A stretch of 64,000 nt of DNA, from assembly GCF_017562075.2 (NCBI RefSeq), contig NC_054082.1, forward strand, positions 22,363,460-22,427,459, read 5' to 3'. Source of the stretch: Anopheles merus (taxonomy: Eukaryota; Arthropoda; Insecta; Diptera; Culicidae). Each line of letters opens with the position of its first letter. The stretch's first letter is position 1. Position numbers and translations under genes: made by a program. Shown piece after piece: positions 52,948 through 64,000 of this stretch. The notes under the pieces are model-generated. The model was not told where the DNA came from. It was given only the letters and a program-made list of their open reading frames with translations, and searched no databases.

Positions 52948-55900
52948 AATCCTGTCCACAACAATACGGTGTGCTGTGGGCGAATGTCCGGAAACGTCAA
53001 ACCCGATCCCGCGCCAAACGTCAACTCAAACACGGAATCGATCGATCGACCTGCTCCGTATCGTTATGCGGAACAAACACACATTTAACGCGCGGATTAC
53101 GGGCGTGCACGAGAACATGGGGAAGGAGGTTGCGGGGGGGGGGGGGGTAGTGCAAAGGGAATTCGGGAACACAGGCACGACAATAGAAGGATACGCACGC
53201 GCACCAGCACTGATTGTAGTGGCCATAGTTCCCGGGCACAAATCATTCGAGTTTCGTTCGCTTTGCACTGTTCCTTTCTTTGTTCCTTTCTCTGTTTTAG
53301 TTTCACAATGTCCATCTGACTCAACCTTTCAGGCTAACTTTAGCCGCATATTAGCGATTAATTGTATCCTTTTCATTTCGTTTAAGCGCGATAGGTTGCG
53401 GACGCCACATTGCTTCCAGCACGTACCTGGCTTTTATTATCACTGCAATAGGTAAGGAAAGCAAACACGTGCTTACTGAAGAACCAACACACAAACAGTC
53501 CAATAATGCGCCCGTGACACTAAAATTTAACTGCCTCAAGAGTGCGATCACACACGCACCGTACGCCGAATTGCGACGCCTGCCAAAACGTCACGCTGTC
53601 AACAAAAACTTCCTGTAATCGGCCTTGCCCGCACGGCCACCGTCTTCACGGTACCGTCATGTAGCGGAGGACTGGTGCGTTGTTGTCATCCGCACGACCG
53701 GGGGAACGCATCCTTACGCGTGTGCTTACCGCCAGACCGCAACCTGCGACAGCGCCGCGATTGTGACGCAAAGACAAAAGCGCACACACACACGCATACA
53801 CACACACACACTCACAAACACACTGCGCGTAGCAATCCGTGCGGTAACGGTAGGAATTCCCGAAAACTTCAATCCAAACCCGATAACACGATTGTTGCAA
53901 CTGAATGTAATTTTCCGCGTTTCGCTGAGGCGTACCGCAGCAGCAGCAGCAGCGAGGGAGCAGCACACCGAAAACACAACAAACGCACGGTGGGAGCGAA
54001 GGGAAAGCGGTGCAAGCACTCCCTTCGCACGAGGGAGCAAAACCCGCTGGCAGGACATTCGAACACACATACACACAGCAGCAGCAGGCAAAACCAGACG
54101 GAACACACAAAACACGACGAACGGACGAGCCCCTCGGTCGGTGGTGGAAGGGGAGGGGAATACAGAGGTTGAATTGTTTCTAAATCGTAGGTTTCGAGGG
54201 GAGGTGGTGGGAGTAAAGGAGGAAGGAACGAAGGAAGGGGTGAAGAATTGAACGGAACGATTGGTCGGAAAAACGGTGGCGGATAAAACCGGCCCGCCAG
54301 GGGTTTGCACCGCGGCGGTGTGCGGTAGAGCGGTGTGCGAGAAAGAGACGATAGGAAAAAGGGACGAGAGAGAAAACTATTGCCACCTTTAGTTTAGCCC
54401 AACAAAGCGGGTTAACGAGGAGAGGAGCGGGGACGTCTTTCCCGTGCTGGAAAAGGACGAAATACGGTGCTAAAAATATAAAGTACCCCACCACCATCCC
54501 ACCTGGCGCTGGGCAGGATTTCCTTCCCAAAGTTGTTGTGGAAATAACCGCTCCCTCCCCCTCAACCGGACACAACAATAGGCGGATGGAATTGAACGCT
54601 TTCGGTTCGGAATTAAACGTGAAGCAGCGCTTGGTGCCAACAACAACAAAAAAGGAATACGAGAGAGAATAGTTTTCCCACCCTTCAGCCCCACTTTCCC
54701 TCCCAGCAACGTGGAGAAAGCAACGTGTGTGTGTGTGTGTGTATGTATGTGTATGGCAGTGAGCAGGACAGAAGATCGCATCAGCGGCAAAACAATCAAA
54801 GGACGCAGTGTTGTACCCCGCCTGCTGGTATGGGTTTTATTTTCCACCTGATTTTCCACCAGCCTCATGCGAAATAGTGGCCACGTGTGTGCGTGTGTTT
54901 ATTTGCTGGTCAGGGGGTTGTGCAAAGGGGGGCTGTGCACGAAAATATTTATAAGTAGGCGTTGCTAAAAGGACACTCGCTGTGCGAGGCGCACGTCGAG
55001 CTGTGCTGCTCTCACCACCGCGCACGACAGAGATAGCCCCGAGCGGCTGCCGAGCGTGATGAAAGAGCGCGCGTGCAAAGGAACGCACCATCCTTGCTCC
55101 CTAAACCAATGCACGAAAGGCGCGTAGCGCAAGGGTGCAAGCGTGCCGGCAAAGGGAAGGTTTCGCCTCGCCTGGCGCAGTGCGCATGAGCTGCTGCACA
55201 AACCGAAAGGATTCCGCGCCGCAACTCTCACTTTCTCGCTCTCTCTCTCTCACGAGCCACAACCATCCGCTTCACAAGCGCAATGGCGCCCGCTAAAACC
55301 CCTTTTGTTTGTCCCGCTTTCAGCACGGATCCACCGCACGGACGGACGGTCGCGGGCAGGTTCAATCGCGCGAAAACATCGCGTCCGTCAGAACCGTCGG
55401 CATCCGGTCGCCGGGGACGAAGAAACGGTACGCCCGAACGGGAGCGCCGCACCAGACCAGGGAAAGAAAGGACGTCGCTACACGGACGACGGCAAATAAA
55501 ACGATACACGGCGGCACCCAAGCGCTGGGTCTGCACGGGGTCCAGGGCTGTGCGTGACGGAAGGCGACCAGAAGGGGGGCAAAGGGGGACGAAATCTGTT
55601 CGATTTCGCTTCACATCACATCATATCAATGTGCGGAACGGCTCGGCTCGGTTCGATGGCACGGTGGAGGAGGCACATGCGGAAATGCCGGTGCACCGCC
55701 ATCATTTCCGCGTGTCGCGGCCAGAAGCAACAAAACACAGCAGAAGCGGGGAAATGAAATGAGATGACAAAATGATTGGTCGGAATGCATATTTCAAATC
55801 TTATGCTAATGAAAAATAAAATCGTGAAATCTATCCCGGCCGTCCGGACGGGCGGCCATAATGGGCGAGAGAGAGAGAGAACCCTCCGCCGCATTGGAGT

Positions 55901-58900
55901 TCGAAACGTTGGGACTCAAAAATGGACGAGCGGACGAGCGGAAAATTCGATGCGAAAGCTGAACGACGACAACGGGGAAAGGTTGAGCGGATCATCTTTA
56001 CCTTCCCCGCCCCTGCCACCACCGCCCTGACGGCCTCTGACCAGGGAGGTGCCATTAGGATGTGGACCTCATCGCAGCAACCCATCGAACGGTCATTTCG
56101 AGCAACGGACCCGGCGGAGGGAAGCGTTTCCGACGGGTTACGGCTGTTCGGGTTATAGGTTTCTACTTCTTTTTTTCTTTTGTCAGGTATCGTTCAGCAA
56201 TCCGATTCGGAACCAAGCACCGTTCGAAATGGCAGAACCAATTCCATCTGCTTGGAGCCGTTTAGTGGAAACAAAACACCGACGGGTCGGACCGGGCAGT
56301 CGGATTTGGCGATGGAATTGAAAGGAGATAAGATGGAGCTTGAGAATGTCTTATTTTCCGGGTGGAACATTAGAAAAAAAAAACAAAAAACAAAAAATCG
56401 AAGTCGTTTGATCCTTATGCATGTCGCTGTTAATTTCGGCTTAGTTTAACCGTGTTCAAAGTGTGGTATCAACCGTCCATCCTGAATATAAAAAAATGTA
56501 ATATAATTTGATTGAAGTTGCTTAATAAATGGAAATTATTGAAAAAAAATTAACCAATTTGTTTTAGTCAAATCAGTTCCATAAATTAAAACTCAATTTA
56601 TTTTTAATCTTCTTAGCACACAATAATTTTCAATAAAAGGACTACATTTTTTTAATAGTAATATAACAAACGCAATCAAAAATGTTGGTTTATTGTGTAG
56701 AAAAAGATCAATCCACAATAGTCACGCGAAATCCTTACCAAAAATCCAAAAAAAATATGCCGAAAAAAAGACACGATGGACATCTTTCCACCACCGGAAA
56801 AGAAACGTATTCCACTCCCCCGACACAGAAGCGAAAAAATGGAAAACAGCATGCCCACCACGGAGACACAGACACCAGGAGGACCATCGTAGGACTAGAA
56901 ACCGTTTTTCCAGCATCGTAAATTTTCATATTTCATGCACTGTGGAAGGTTGACGCTTGCGGTTAAACGGTTGATGACACCCCGACACCGATGCTTTCGA
57001 TGATAGTTTGGCCCACCGTTTCTTTTTCTTTCTTTTTTGCCACTGGCTGGCGGAGGAGGATGTAGCTGGCTCACAAGCGCAGCAAAAAGTGGCGGCCCTT
57101 AGAAGAGGCCAAAACCTTGTCGCCAGAAGGAGAAGAGAGTGGCGAGTGGCCAGAAGCGAAGGAAGAAAAAACAACAACAGCAACGTACACAACTAAGCAA
57201 CCTATGCAATTCGCCACGTCGCCATGTGTAGTAGAAAACACGTGTCTCGTGGTTTGGCCGGGGCAAAGGGACTACTAGATGCTGCTGCTGCTACTGCTGG
57301 TGGTGCTGCTTCTTGCTGGTGCGTGTGCTTCCAGGCAGAAGCAGCATCATCATTGGACAGAAGAAGTTTGAGGCTGATGTGATGGAAGCGAAAATAGAAA
57401 GCAACAACATGCCATGTTTTCCGCGTTCCGTGTCGGCAGGAGTTTTGCTACCAGACATGGAGGAGATACGTTGCTGAATGTGTTCAGATTTTGGTCTTCG
57501 ACTTTGATTTAAGCGATCGCGTACTTTTTGCGTAAATAAGGCGTCCTTTTGCTTGGTTTTTTAACGCTTACTGCAAAACTTGAACTTGAAAAAGGTAAGC
57601 AAAACTGAGTGATTCAGTACAGTTTTCATCGTATGGTTGATGTAGACTCTACGATCAGCTCAGGCACATCGGCTGCACATTACAATATTAATCTTAAAAT
57701 TTAGCGCTGATTTCATAGATCGTTGCCTTTTAACCCCTTTTCGACCCTTTCCAAAATGTCCTCCGCTGAACTCACTTCAGTTTCCCATACATCCCGGATG
57801 GAAACAAACCAATCCCACAGGCCACAAATAATAATTAAACGAATATCGCCGGATCATACACCTTCACACATGTGATCCGCGCGCTTGATTAGATGTCTCT
57901 GGTGGCGGGGGGGGGGGGGTGGATGATCCAGCCCGTACTTACCGGAGACACAGCCATGAAGAAGCGTACCGTCGCCGCACCGACGAAAGTTGTTCCATCA
58001 CAGCTAATAATGTTCGATCATTTGCCGCGTGTCTTAGTGCCGATAAGGCCACAAGCATCACTCAACTGGGAAATTACGCGCGCCACAACCAGAGCACCGT
58101 TGCCAGTAAAACTTTGCTTGAATTTTTAATCAACCACCGACGCGAGCACCACTTTCCTCGGCGGGCGGAAGGTACTTGCTCCTTCGTCCTTTGGAGCCGC
58201 CACTGTACTAGAGTGCCGTCGCCCTTTTCACCATTGTTGTTATCGCAACACCAACGGCACCGATTCACTCGTCTTGTCTTGTCCTAATTTAATAGAAGCG
58301 GTAAGTTTGTTCCGTTGTGCGGCAGTAGACACTGCTACGCGAACGTGCTCAGATGGAAAGGCAACAATGTGATACACGATATAACGTTCGATTTGGGTTT
58401 AGGTTTTTTTCCACGATTAAAAAATACGAAAATAGTTTAACTCGTAGTACGGCGAGCCTTTTTAATCCCGACGGAACGAACCGTGTACAACAACTGCTGC
58501 CGTCCGGACACCAGCACGCACAGCACGTGGTGATATGTACTAAGCACTACTTCTTCGCTACACCGCGCTGCCATTTGTGCTTGATTTGCTTAACGGCAAC
58601 CATATTTCCTTCCTGAGCAGTGCCGCTGAACCGGTAGAACGCGCAGTAACACAAGAAGATGGACGATGGTCGTGGTGCGGGTAGTGGTGCGAAGCGCATT
58701 GCTTAGTGCTCGCGTTCAGATTTATTGATTTTCTTGCCTGCTTTTAGTATGGCAGGTGAAAAGTTCACGCGGCGAACGGCGGCTCTCGTATTTGTAGGCA
58801 TATGGCCTCATTTGACTTACGCGCACGGTTGGTACTTGGACGGTAGGGCGAGGAGTTACATATGAACTGCACGCAACCAACCGCTCCTCCGGTGGGATGT

Positions 58901-59146
58901 CCTTACGCTGCTCTCCTTCACCCATTTCCGGAGTATGCGGCGGGCTGCTATGATGGATGGTGTTGCTACTTCCCCTCCAATCTGTCACTGTATTGGTGAC
59001 GTGATGGCAGCAAAGTACAGTGACGTACTTGCTGTGTGCAACACCCTATGGCGAAGGATGAAAAAGATTTAAATAAATTGAACACTGAAATTTACATGTT
59101 TGAGGTAAGATTGTTTATACCAGTCAGGAAAGTGTATGTAATAATT

Positions 59147-59305
59147 TCTTCTTCTTCTCCTTCTTTGGCACAACAACCGTTGTCTGTCAAGGCCTACCTG
59201 AACCACTAGCGGGCTTGGCTTTTAGTGGCTTATGGGGACCCGGTCCGTTCAGGACTTGAACCCATGACGGGCATGTTGTTAAATCGTACGATTTGGCGGA
59301 ATGGA
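59147..59305 (-). mobile_element. tRNA-derived SINE, diverged and internally deleted
   Basis: The minus strand carries B-box-like GGGTTCAAGTCC after ATGCCCGTCAT, the body AAAGCCAAGCCC and GACAACGGTTGTTGTGCC, and a GAAGAAGAAG tail. It matches the 13610-13817 copy but lacks about 40 bases in the middle, and the A-box region is degraded. Confidence 0.65.
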
Positions 59306-60044
59306 ACCTTGGAAAAAGGTTATAATAGGAATAGCAATGTTTCGATTACGTTCAATTATGAACAATTTCGGACATTCTTCAGTGCTTCAACTAATTATGA
59401 AACCAAATATTTCACTTAGAATTCTATGTATTTTGCAAAAAATATTCAGTTTTACATTTATCTTACGCACTACATAGTATCCTTATCTGCCGGAGACGAA
59501 AAAACCCTCTAACAATCGTACATTAATTACACGTTGTTGAGTGTAATAAAAGAACGAGTGTAATTACTGACAGTAAACACATCAAAATTATACTTTAACA
59601 AGAATTTAAAAGGGATGAAAATTTAAAAAAAAAAACCTATAATTTGTTGTTTTGCTGGTAGATTGCAAGAGCGATTCTGTTGGTACCCGGTTATAGTGAT
59701 TAGAAACACGATGGCTTACTTTTCTGAAAATAGGTAAATTCCAAAAAAAACCGGTACGTGCAGGAGGTTGGAACTAGTACAGTAAAGCAATGCTGAATTT
59801 CATTAACCGGCTGGTTAACTTGGCTGGTTGTTAAAGTGTTATTATGCTGTACAACATATACAGCACGGCAGCGCGCATTGCCCTTTTCCCAACATGTCAC
59901 TGTCAACGAGTGGGTGTATGTCAAGGAGATAAAAATGTTATCAACATTCTCCCGCTACCTCCCTTTCTGGCTCTTAAGATATACATAAATCTATGTACCT
60001 TGTAATATAACTTTCTAAATCCTACCACGAACAAAATCCCCGCC

Positions 60045-62364
60045 CTACTCATCATCCTGCTCGGCGGCTGCCTTTTTCGCTTTGGATTTTTTATTCTTTT
60101 TTGTCGACGTCGGTGTCTCCTCCTCCGCCGCGGCGACGCTATCATCCATCATGCTTTCTTCGGCCGCACTTTCGTCCTTGTTCTTCTTCTTCTTTTTCTT
60201 CTTCTTTTCGGTTGAGGGTTCTCCCATTTCCGGCTCTACCTCCTGTAAGAAAGACGAAAAAAAAGGTTAAATAACAACTCCCATAACTGATGTAATTATT
60301 TCAATAGTCCTGGCTTGTTGCGTTCACCTACCTCAATCTTCTTCTTTTTAGGCGAAGGTGCATTGGCCGCTTCATCCTCTGCCTTCAGCTTCTTCGACGA
60401 GGTGGAAGGAAGCGTACTGTCTGTGGCGACCTTGAACGTTTTCACCTCGCTGACGGCGTGGAACTTCTGCAGCTTAGCCTTCGCCTTCACGCCCGACAGC
60501 CGCTTGTTGTTGCCCTCCTCCAGCATGCGAAGTCTCGTTTCCAGCTTCGCCCTGTGGTCAATGCCCAGCTGCATGGTTACATCGTCACCGAACGCGTCCA
60601 CGCGGGTGGCCAGCGAAGCCTTCGCGGCCAGTGATCGCGAGATGCGACCCTTGTTCTTGATGCTGGCGGAACCGACCATTCCGGCATGGAAAATCAAACC
60701 GTACTTCGGTGTGTCCTTCTTGGCCTTGAGGGCACGGAACAGCGCCTTTTCCGCACCTGGAGGGGGAAGCGTTATTATTCGCATTTTGTTGGAAATTGTG
60801 AAATATTCTTCCCATCACTTACCCAAAATCTGAAGCGTGGAAGCAGGATGCTTCGCCAGGTTGACCAAGGAGCCCGAGTGAGCGATCAACCTAGCACCGA
60901 CCTGCTCACCTACCAGCACAGTCAAGTTCGGTGCCATGGCCATCATACGCGCCTTGAGATAGTCGGCCAGATGGGTACGATATTCAGTGATCGAGATGAT
61001 CTCATCGCACAGACTCTGGATGTTGCTGATGTCTTCTTCCGAGATTTCCGTGCCTGCGATACCGCACAAAAAAAAGAATCCCAGTTAGTACAGTTTTAAC
61101 GCATGAACGATTAGAAGGGGGAAAAGGTACTTACCCATCGAAATTTCAGCCGCTTCCTTCACTTTCTGCTCAACCTCTTCCATCAAAATATCGGACAAAT
61201 CGGTATCGGCCATGTTTTCACGCATACCGACCAGCTTGATGGTCTTCACGTACGCTACGTTGTCGGTCAGAATCTTTCCCAGTTCGGGGAAGTGCCAGCC
61301 GTACCTGAAAAAGCAAATTGATTCAGTTACCTTCAGTCGTGGACAGTTTCGACCGATTGCTTACCATTCCCGTACGCGCATCATGTAGTTGTTCAGCTCC
61401 TTGTCCAGATCGTCCAGCAGGCACTGTGCCTGCACGATCATCGTATCGATCTTGTCGGGCGAGAACTTGAGCTTGTAGCGAGAAAGCGAATGGGCCAAAC
61501 CCAGCGACATGGCCGTCATCTCCTTCTTGGGCAGTCCGGAGAGCAAGCTTTCCGACTGCGTGCGGATGCAACGCATCAGCTCCTGCACCGACGTGTTGGC
61601 CACGCACTGCAGCGACATCTTGTCCTTGATCGCGTTACCGAGCTTGGCGTCGGCAACGAGCAGCTCATTCTGGACATCATCCACCACCAGCCTCTTCAGT
61701 GCCTTCTTCAACGGTTTGGACAGTTTGCCCTCCACGGCAGCGGTGGCCGCCGAAAGAGCTTCCGTAGTGTCGGCAAACTTTTCAAAGTGCTTTAGCTTGA
61801 CGCTGTGAGAGAATGGTCGCAAAAAAAAACAGGCAAATCAAAATTACTACCCTGTTTCGGCTTCTCAACTCATTCTAGATCGAGCGAAAACGGTATGTGC
61901 ATAAAAGCAAGACAATTGCATCTACGCTTTTGGATGCGAGAGGTGAAGTTTTATGCTATGGTTAATATTAGACGCGCCTAAAAATTCCACCATTTAAGCT
62001 ACCATGGTCGAAAGGAACTTTGCGTCTGTATGAGCGTGTACGTGTGTGTGTGTTAGGGTTGTCGATTGACCAACCACATGGTGGTCTGCACACTTACATC
62101 TTGTTGGCCTTTTCCGGTGTTTCAAACTCCAGGTACAGGTTGTCGATCTCCTTGAATTTGTTGTCATCCAACAGCTAAACACATGGGACGGAACAAATAT
62201 TGTTTTAGTTTTATAACCTCAACACACATCCCAGGACATGCTTCCCCGAGCGATGCCATCGATCATGCTGCTATACTCGCATCGGCATCACCGGCACGCC
62301 AGGAAATTGGTTCAGTTACCTTGAATATGGCATATCCTGCCGGTGTTTCGTAAAGAACGAACAT
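60045..62364 (-). CDS. NOP58: NOP58 (Nop5), box C/D snoRNP core protein, seven exons
   Basis: Exons on the minus strand are 62364-62320, 62174-62098, 61802-61365, 61304-61135, 61053-60823, 60756-60332 and 60242-60045. Phases agree and give 527 aa, close to the 529 aa of human NOP58. The start reads MFVLYETPAGYAIFK. Then come the NOP5 N-terminal domain (FEKFADTTEALSAA, VADAKLGNAIKDKMSL), the coiled-coil/NOSIC part (GLAHSLSRYKLKFSPDKID, LDDLDKELNNYMMRVREW), the Nop domain (ISEEDISNI, YLKARMMAMAPNLTVLVGE, GARLIAHSGSLVNLAKHPAS, GAEKALFRALKAKKDTPKYG, GRISRSLAAKASLA) and a Lys/Glu-rich nucleolar tail ending DDE. Known role: scaffold of box C/D snoRNPs with fibrillarin, NOP56 and 15.5K, directing rRNA 2'-O-methylation. 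It is divergent from NDUFV2. Confidence 0.97.
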
Positions 62365-62894
62365 GGTGCTACACTTTTAGGCTTGCGCCAATACTTTTCA
62401 GCTTATTTTTCACTAAAATTTACCGATTCTAGCCAGACGGCGACGCGCTTCGCCTCGCAAAACCAAAAACAATTCAACAACGTGCTCTCCGTCTGACAGC
62501 TGAAGGCCGCTTTGAAATGACAGCTGCGCGGCTTGTGTTTACTACTTGTAGTTTGGAACTGTTGCTTCACACGTTGTCCGACTGAAAAATGAAAAAATAA
62601 TAATGTTCATAAAGTAGAAAAAACAGATTCAAATTGTAATAAAAAATCAAAGAAACATATTTCAATGCATGTCGGCTGTGTATTGCATTTTGAAACGTAA
62701 TTATTTCATCATTGAATTGTGGGTGCTTTATTTTCCCACGCGAACAAAATTCCAAATGTCAAACGTCAGCGCAGAAGAAAACATAACATTGGGTAACCAA
62801 CATCTGTCAACAAAAAAGGGAATTTTCGATTGGCCACTCGTCTTTGCGCTGGTAGAAAATTTCATCGTTGTAAACCGTGCACGGAACAATAGCG
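62365..62894. promoter_or_regulatory. Bidirectional NOP58/NDUFV2 promoter region
   Basis: About 530 bp separates the two divergent start codons. It has two TGACAGCTG motifs (62494-62502 and 62518-62526) and related ATGTCAAACGTCAGC near 62756-62770. No TATA box is seen near either start. Both genes are housekeeping, which fits a shared core region. Confidence 0.55.
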
Positions 62895-63944
62895 ATGTTG
62901 CGCCTGTTCGCCAACACCATGGTAAGGAGGGATAGCTATCTAAACCGTCGGTGGGAGATTGTACCGGTCACCGTTGTCGTTTGTTTTGTTTGGCCGAGCA
63001 GTATTACATAAGTTTCGATTGACTGTTTGCAGCGACTCGGGGCTACCCGGCCTCTGAGCACGTCGGCGGTGAAGATGAGCGACAACCTGTTCGTGCATCG
63101 TGATACGCCCGAGGATAATGCCAGCATTCCGTTCGAGTTTACCGCAGACAACCAGAAGGTAATGCTACGCGCCTAATCAATAAAAGCGTCGAGCCTGGTC
63201 GTGGATTAAACCACCCGCTTTCCCTTGTTGTTAATTGCAGCGAGCGGAAGCCATCCTGAACATCTATCCGGAGGGTCACAAGCGTGGTGCGATGATTCCG
63301 CTGCTGGATCTTGCCCAGCGGCAGCACGGTTGGCTGCCACTGTCGGCCATGCACAAGGTGGCCGACATCCTGGGCCTGCCTCATATGCGCGTGTACGAGG
63401 TGGCCACCTTCTACACGATGTTTATGCGCAAACCGACCGGAAAGTATCACATCCAGGTGTGCACTACCACACCGTGCTGGCTGCGCGGATCCGACGAAGT
63501 TCTGGATGTCTGCAAGGTAAAGCAAATCGGCGAGGCATCTACGAGCTGCACACAATTAACACCGTCCATTATGTTTGTTCATGCTTCTAGAAAAACCTCG
63601 GCATCGGTGTCGGTGAAACTACCAAGGATGGTAAGTTTACCATCTCTGAAGTGGAATGTCTCGGTGCATGCGTAAACGCCCCGATGCTGGCGGTCAACGA
63701 TGACTACTACGTAAGCATACGCGACAAAGTGAAATGTTTTGTACCTGTGATTAACGTCCCCGTCCTTTTGCAGGAGGATTTAAGCGTGGCTGATACGGAA
63801 GAAATTCTAAACAGTCTCAAGCAGGGACAGCAGCCCCGCCCCGGACCACGCAATGGACGATACGCCTCCGAACCCGTCGGACAGCTGACCTCACTTACGG
63901 AGGAACCGAAGGGTCCCGGCTTTGGGCTACAAGCAGGGCTGTAA
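62895..63944 (+). CDS. NDUFV2: NDUFV2, complex I 24-kDa [2Fe-2S] subunit, five exons
   Basis: Exons are 62895-62921, 63033-63158, 63241-63516, 63591-63710 and 63774-63944; all introns are GT-AG and phase 0, giving 239 aa. The first exon encodes only MLRLFANTM, and with RLGATRPLSTSAVK it forms an Arg/Ser-rich mitochondrial presequence without acidic residues. The mature part shows MIPLLDLAQRQHGWLPLSAM, RVYEVATFYTMFMRKPTGKY and the four iron-sulfur ligands Cys125 and Cys130 (CTTTPC) with Cys166 and Cys170 (CLGAC). This is the CX4C...CX3C pattern that binds cluster N1a. Known role: N-module of mitochondrial NADH:ubiquinone oxidoreductase, paired with NDUFV1. The C-terminus is Pro/Gly-rich and ends GFGLQAGL, as in orthologues. 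All ligands are intact. Confidence 0.98.
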
Positions 63945-63987
63945 ACAATCGCTAAGCGTTATTGTTCTGTCGCGTCCTAGTTGAAGG

Positions 63988-63993
63988 AATAAA
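63988..63993 (+). terminator. Poly(A) signal of NDUFV2
   Basis: AATAAA, 44 bases after the stop codon, a typical distance for a short insect 3' UTR. The window ends just beyond it. Confidence 0.75.
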
Positions 63994-64000
63994 AAAATGC

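Larger units (their letters stand above)
47103..59146. other. Intergenic spacer between acj6 and NOP58, no gene recognised
   Basis: 49.4-52.7 kb is very AT-rich; 53.5-56.3 kb is clearly GC-richer with dense overlapping ORFs. It holds a C run at about 47711-47728, G runs at about 48647, 53137 and 57909, CA/GT runs near 49045, 53786 and 54725, and CTG-rich sequence near 57280. No conserved protein domain was seen. Confidence 0.45.

Noticed and set aside
55143..55762. Overlapping Arg-rich frames in the GC-rich block
   Set aside because: GC-rich DNA gives long stop-free frames; composition is Arg/Gly/Pro-rich in several frames at once with no family match.
61803..62319. Intronic snoRNA within NOP58
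   Set aside because: Introns of this gene host box C/D snoRNAs in some animals, but no C box (RTGATGA) paired with a properly placed D box (CTGA) was found.

Overview
The window is animal nuclear DNA, most likely from an Anopheles mosquito or a close relative. The evidence is short GT-AG introns in housekeeping genes, a very large intron-rich POU-IV homeobox gene, abundant CA/GT microsatellites, and tRNA-derived SINEs with GAAGAAG tails beside non-autonomous hAT-like elements. No bacterial or viral features were seen. The assignment comes from reading protein families and splice sites by eye; no database search was run.

Layout. (1) 34-1384 (+): a compact three-exon gene resembling ETAA1, the RPA-bound activator of the ATR checkpoint kinase. 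(2) 1847-5675 (-): WDR20, the WD40 cofactor of the USP12/USP46-UAF1 deubiquitinase, in five coding exons and convergent with the first gene. (3) 5.7-7.6 kb: WDR20 5' flank and a degenerate tandem repeat. (4) About 7.6-40.1 kb (-): one POU class IV gene, the orthologue of Drosophila acj6 (vertebrate Brn3/POU4F). Its six coding exons are spread over about 31 kb and add up to a continuous 390-aa frame. Its introns hold nearly all the mobile elements and microsatellites. (5) 40.1-60.0 kb: a gene-poor spacer with another hAT-like element, a SINE copy, simple repeats and two weak small ORFs. (6) 60045-62364 (-): NOP58 (Nop5), the box C/D snoRNP core protein, in seven exons. (7) 62895-63944 (+): NDUFV2, the 24-kDa [2Fe-2S] subunit of mitochondrial complex I, in five exons, divergent from NOP58 across about 530 bp.

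The genes do not form a pathway; the window is a normal stretch of eukaryotic gene neighbourhood. The most informative details are regulatory. A tandem 3' splice site in acj6, 6 nt apart, would add or remove two basic homeodomain residues, which is the I-POU/twin-of-I-POU switch known from Drosophila. WDR20 has a choice between two C-termini. A 57-nt in-frame microexon lies in acj6. A SINE sits inside a hAT-like element, with target-site duplications visible at both levels.

Reading frames were checked by adding exon lengths. The frames close for ETAA1-like (396 aa from the ATG used here), WDR20 (867 aa), acj6 (390 aa), NOP58 (527 aa) and NDUFV2 (239 aa).
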